Shown: positions 62,821 through 64,000 of the stretch, one piece after another
Layout of the letters: the number at the start of each line of letters is the position of its first letter
How positions within the stretch are numbered: position 1 is the stretch's first letter
Source of the DNA: Pseudomonadota bacterium
GTDB lineage: Bacteria > Desulfobacterota > Binatia > Binatales > Binataceae
Direction of reading: 5' to 3'
NCBI GenBank assembly: GCA_021324455.1
Contig: JAJPJA010000033.1
Location: forward strand, 1 to 64,000
Length of the DNA stretch: 64,000 nt
The notes under the pieces: model-generated
What the model was told of the DNA's origin: nothing
Seen by the model: the letters and a program-made list of their open reading frames with translations, nothing else
The model's database searches: none
Program-made: the position numbers and the translations under genes

Positions 62821-63600
62821 TCAGTCTGGTCTGCTCTGCTGCGACCATTCGCCGAAATGTTTGAAATCTTCGGCCACACTGCCGCCCAGACTTATCTCCG
62901 CGTCGGCGTCGAAAGTCATCACCACCACGCGCAACCCCTGCGGCCCGGCAACCAAAGGCGAGTCGGCCTCGGCGCAGCGGTAAAAGCGCAGCGTCCTGAG
63001 GCTCAGCGCCTGGCCGTTGATAGTCCCTGAGCCGGCCAGGACCAATTCGTAGCGGCCGTGGGGCGCCGCCGTTCGTTCCAGGCGGCCGCGCGCCGGCAAT
63101 TCCACGATCTCGGTCATCGGACCTCCGGGCGAGCCCAACAGAACCTTGCGCCGCGCTCCGGGGCATTGCGGTACCGCCTGCCACTGGACCTCATGCTCGC
63201 AGCCATGCAGTTCGCGGCCGCGCCGGTTGATATCCTTGCGCACTTCCTTGTCTTTCATGAAGGCGACGCCGCCTGGTCTGGCGTGCGCCACCAGCATCTC
63301 CTGGCCGCCGTGCGGAACGAACGGACCATAGGGGACGCAATGATCGGTGTAATGAACCGCGACCCCTTCGATCCGGTAGCCGGGAAAGCGCATGGCGCCC
63401 GCAATCAGCAGTTGAAACTGGGCGGTGCGGTGAAAGTGAGGATCGATGGTGCGATCGCTCTCGAGCCGGTTCAGCATCGCCTCCGGACCCGCGCTGCCGT
63501 CCATGCAGATCTTGGTGGCCGAGGCGGAGCCGGCAAACCGGACCCACTGAAGTTCATCGGTGGGGGTAACGATCTCGACGCGTGCCGGCGATTCCATCAT
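62821..63600 (-). CDS. Bicupin-like protein
   Basis: 259 residues. The first cupin shows DPHFHRTAQFQLLIAGAM and then VHYTDHCVPYGPFVPHGG (His ligands); the second half (about 165-250) repeats the fold with YELVLAGSGTING but without clear His ligands. It could be a metal dioxygenase or a regulator-like protein with one active cupin. The ATG at 63600 has GGAGGG eight bases upstream; the frame is open further upstream but without support. Likely paired with the MFS carrier. Confidence 0.72.
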   Translation of the reverse strand: MMESPARVEIVTPTDELQWVRFAGSASATKICMDGSAGPEAMLNRLESDRTIDPHFHRTAQFQLLIAGAMRFPGYRIEGVAVHYTDHCVPYGPFVPHGGQEMLVAHARPGGVAFMKDKEVRKDINRRGRELHGCEHEVQWQAVPQCPGARRKVLLGSPGGPMTEIVELPARGRLERTAAPHGRYELVLAGSGTINGQALSLRTLRFYRCAEADSPLVAGPQGLRVVVMTFDADAEISLGGSVAEDFKHFGEWSQQSRPD

Positions 63601-63955
63601 TTGACTGACCCTCCTTTCCAATTCCGCGATGGCCGCCGGGCGGCGCGGCGGGGTGCAGACCCGCGCGAAAACGGCCCCAGGTTTGCGCATCCATCGCCCG
63701 CGGCTTGACAACCCGGCGCCGAATCAGGCATCCGGAAGGGGACTTAATTCCATGTGGAATTATCCCCGCCGATGACGGATAGTAAAGCTTCCGCTCGGCG
63801 TTGTAAATGAAAGGCGGGAACCCGTAAAGAGACGGGTTTCACTTTGCCGGCGCCCCGCGATCGCTCCGCCCTGGCCGCAGTCCGTGCGCGGAACGGAACT
63901 TTTGGCCGAAAAAAACGGGACGAACGGCAACCTTTCCCAACTGCGCTTGACTCGT
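63601..63955. other. Intergenic region with a hairpin
   Basis: No gene is seen. AACCCGT/ACGGGTT (63819-63825 and 63832-63838) with loop AAAGAG is followed by TC and could be a terminator or part of a longer structure, since AAATGAA and TCACTTT flank it nearly complementarily. An open minus-strand frame (63744-63962) has no coding signs. Confidence 0.4.
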
Positions 63956-63984
63956 TTGACATGGCAAATTGGTTCGCGTAATAA
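63956..63984 (+). promoter_or_regulatory. Strong sigma-70 promoter pointing out of the window
   Basis: TTGACA (63956-63961), 17-bp spacer, TAATAA (63979-63984): both boxes near consensus (6/6 and 5/6) with ideal spacing. The transcript would begin near 63991 and run past the window end. Confidence 0.7.
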
Positions 63985-64000
63985 GGGGGCGCCTGAACAT

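Noticed and set aside
63773-63860. Possible riboswitch (c-di-GMP, fluoride or cobalamin type)
   Set aside because: The hairpin and GGCAAAG-like segment do not match the conserved cores of these families when checked by eye; only a generic hairpin is claimed.
63744-63962. 72-codon minus-strand frame near the window end
   Set aside because: Ser/Arg-rich, no start signal, overlaps a strong opposite-strand promoter and a hairpin.

Overview
The window is GC-rich, densely coding DNA from a Gram-negative bacterium, probably free-living and from soil or water. An outer-membrane beta-barrel protein opens the window, and many enzymes of CoA-thioester and F420/flavin chemistry follow. F420-type luciferase-like enzymes, DxDxH amidohydrolases, acyl-CoA dehydrogenases, a split B12 mutase and a Gram-negative envelope occur together. 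That mix resembles uncultured delta-proteobacteria-like lineages such as Candidatus Binatota; this placement is an inference from gene content. I saw no rRNA, tRNA, CRISPR array, transposase or phage structural gene.

Layout. 1-4028: 3' end of a porin-like gene, a CecR-type TetR regulator and a quinol-dependent nitric oxide reductase. 4395-10064: a complete stressosome module (rsbR, rsbS, rsbT and an RsbT/RsbX-like fusion) running directly into a soluble histidine kinase and a hybrid histidine kinase, with no sigma-factor gene. 10217-15165: a ferritin-like protein behind an 18-bp perfect palindrome, a mannose-1-phosphate guanylyltransferase, an aldo/keto reductase and an exported phosphodiesterase/phosphatase. 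15363-18073: an amidohydrolase and a cytochrome P450. 18074-21009: an island of orphan genes (membrane protein with an HELIE motif, GrlR-like protein, NPYG-repeat secreted protein, CGNR-type zinc-finger protein) that contains a 79-bp imperfect direct repeat.

21125-36982: mostly catabolic and transport genes (Gfo/Idh oxidoreductase, F420-type oxidoreductase, zinc alcohol dehydrogenase, tandem esterases, class III aminotransferase, ClC transporter, acyl-CoA dehydrogenase-like flavoprotein, ABC1/UbiB kinase, MFS carrier, a frameshifted SDR), ending with an AlaC-like aminotransferase. 35774-41630 is a housekeeping block: aminotransferase, homoserine dehydrogenase, threonine synthase, cofactor-independent phosphoglycerate mutase and class II fructose bisphosphatase. 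41676-47103 is an acyl-CoA island (enoyl-CoA hydratase, two acyl-CoA dehydrogenases, split acyl-CoA mutase). The mutase has the Phe/Gln active-site pair of isobutyryl-CoA mutase and lacks the Tyr/Arg pair of methylmalonyl-CoA mutase.

47135-64000: a TM2 protein, a secreted Ser-Pro-linker protein with a candidate small RNA or long leader upstream, and an amidohydrolase/F420/SDR/cupin catabolic cluster (49805-55635). Then come small envelope-stress-type membrane proteins (55646-57881) and a second signalling locus (58076-61394): a sigma-54 activator of NtrC type broken by a one-base frameshift, behind a good sigma-54 promoter, next to a CHASE3-type hybrid kinase. An MFS carrier, a bicupin-like protein and a strong outward-facing sigma-70 promoter close the window. 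Two genes (34761-35572 and 58076-59436) are each interrupted by loss of one base in a short homopolymer. This may be real decay or a sequencing/assembly artefact.
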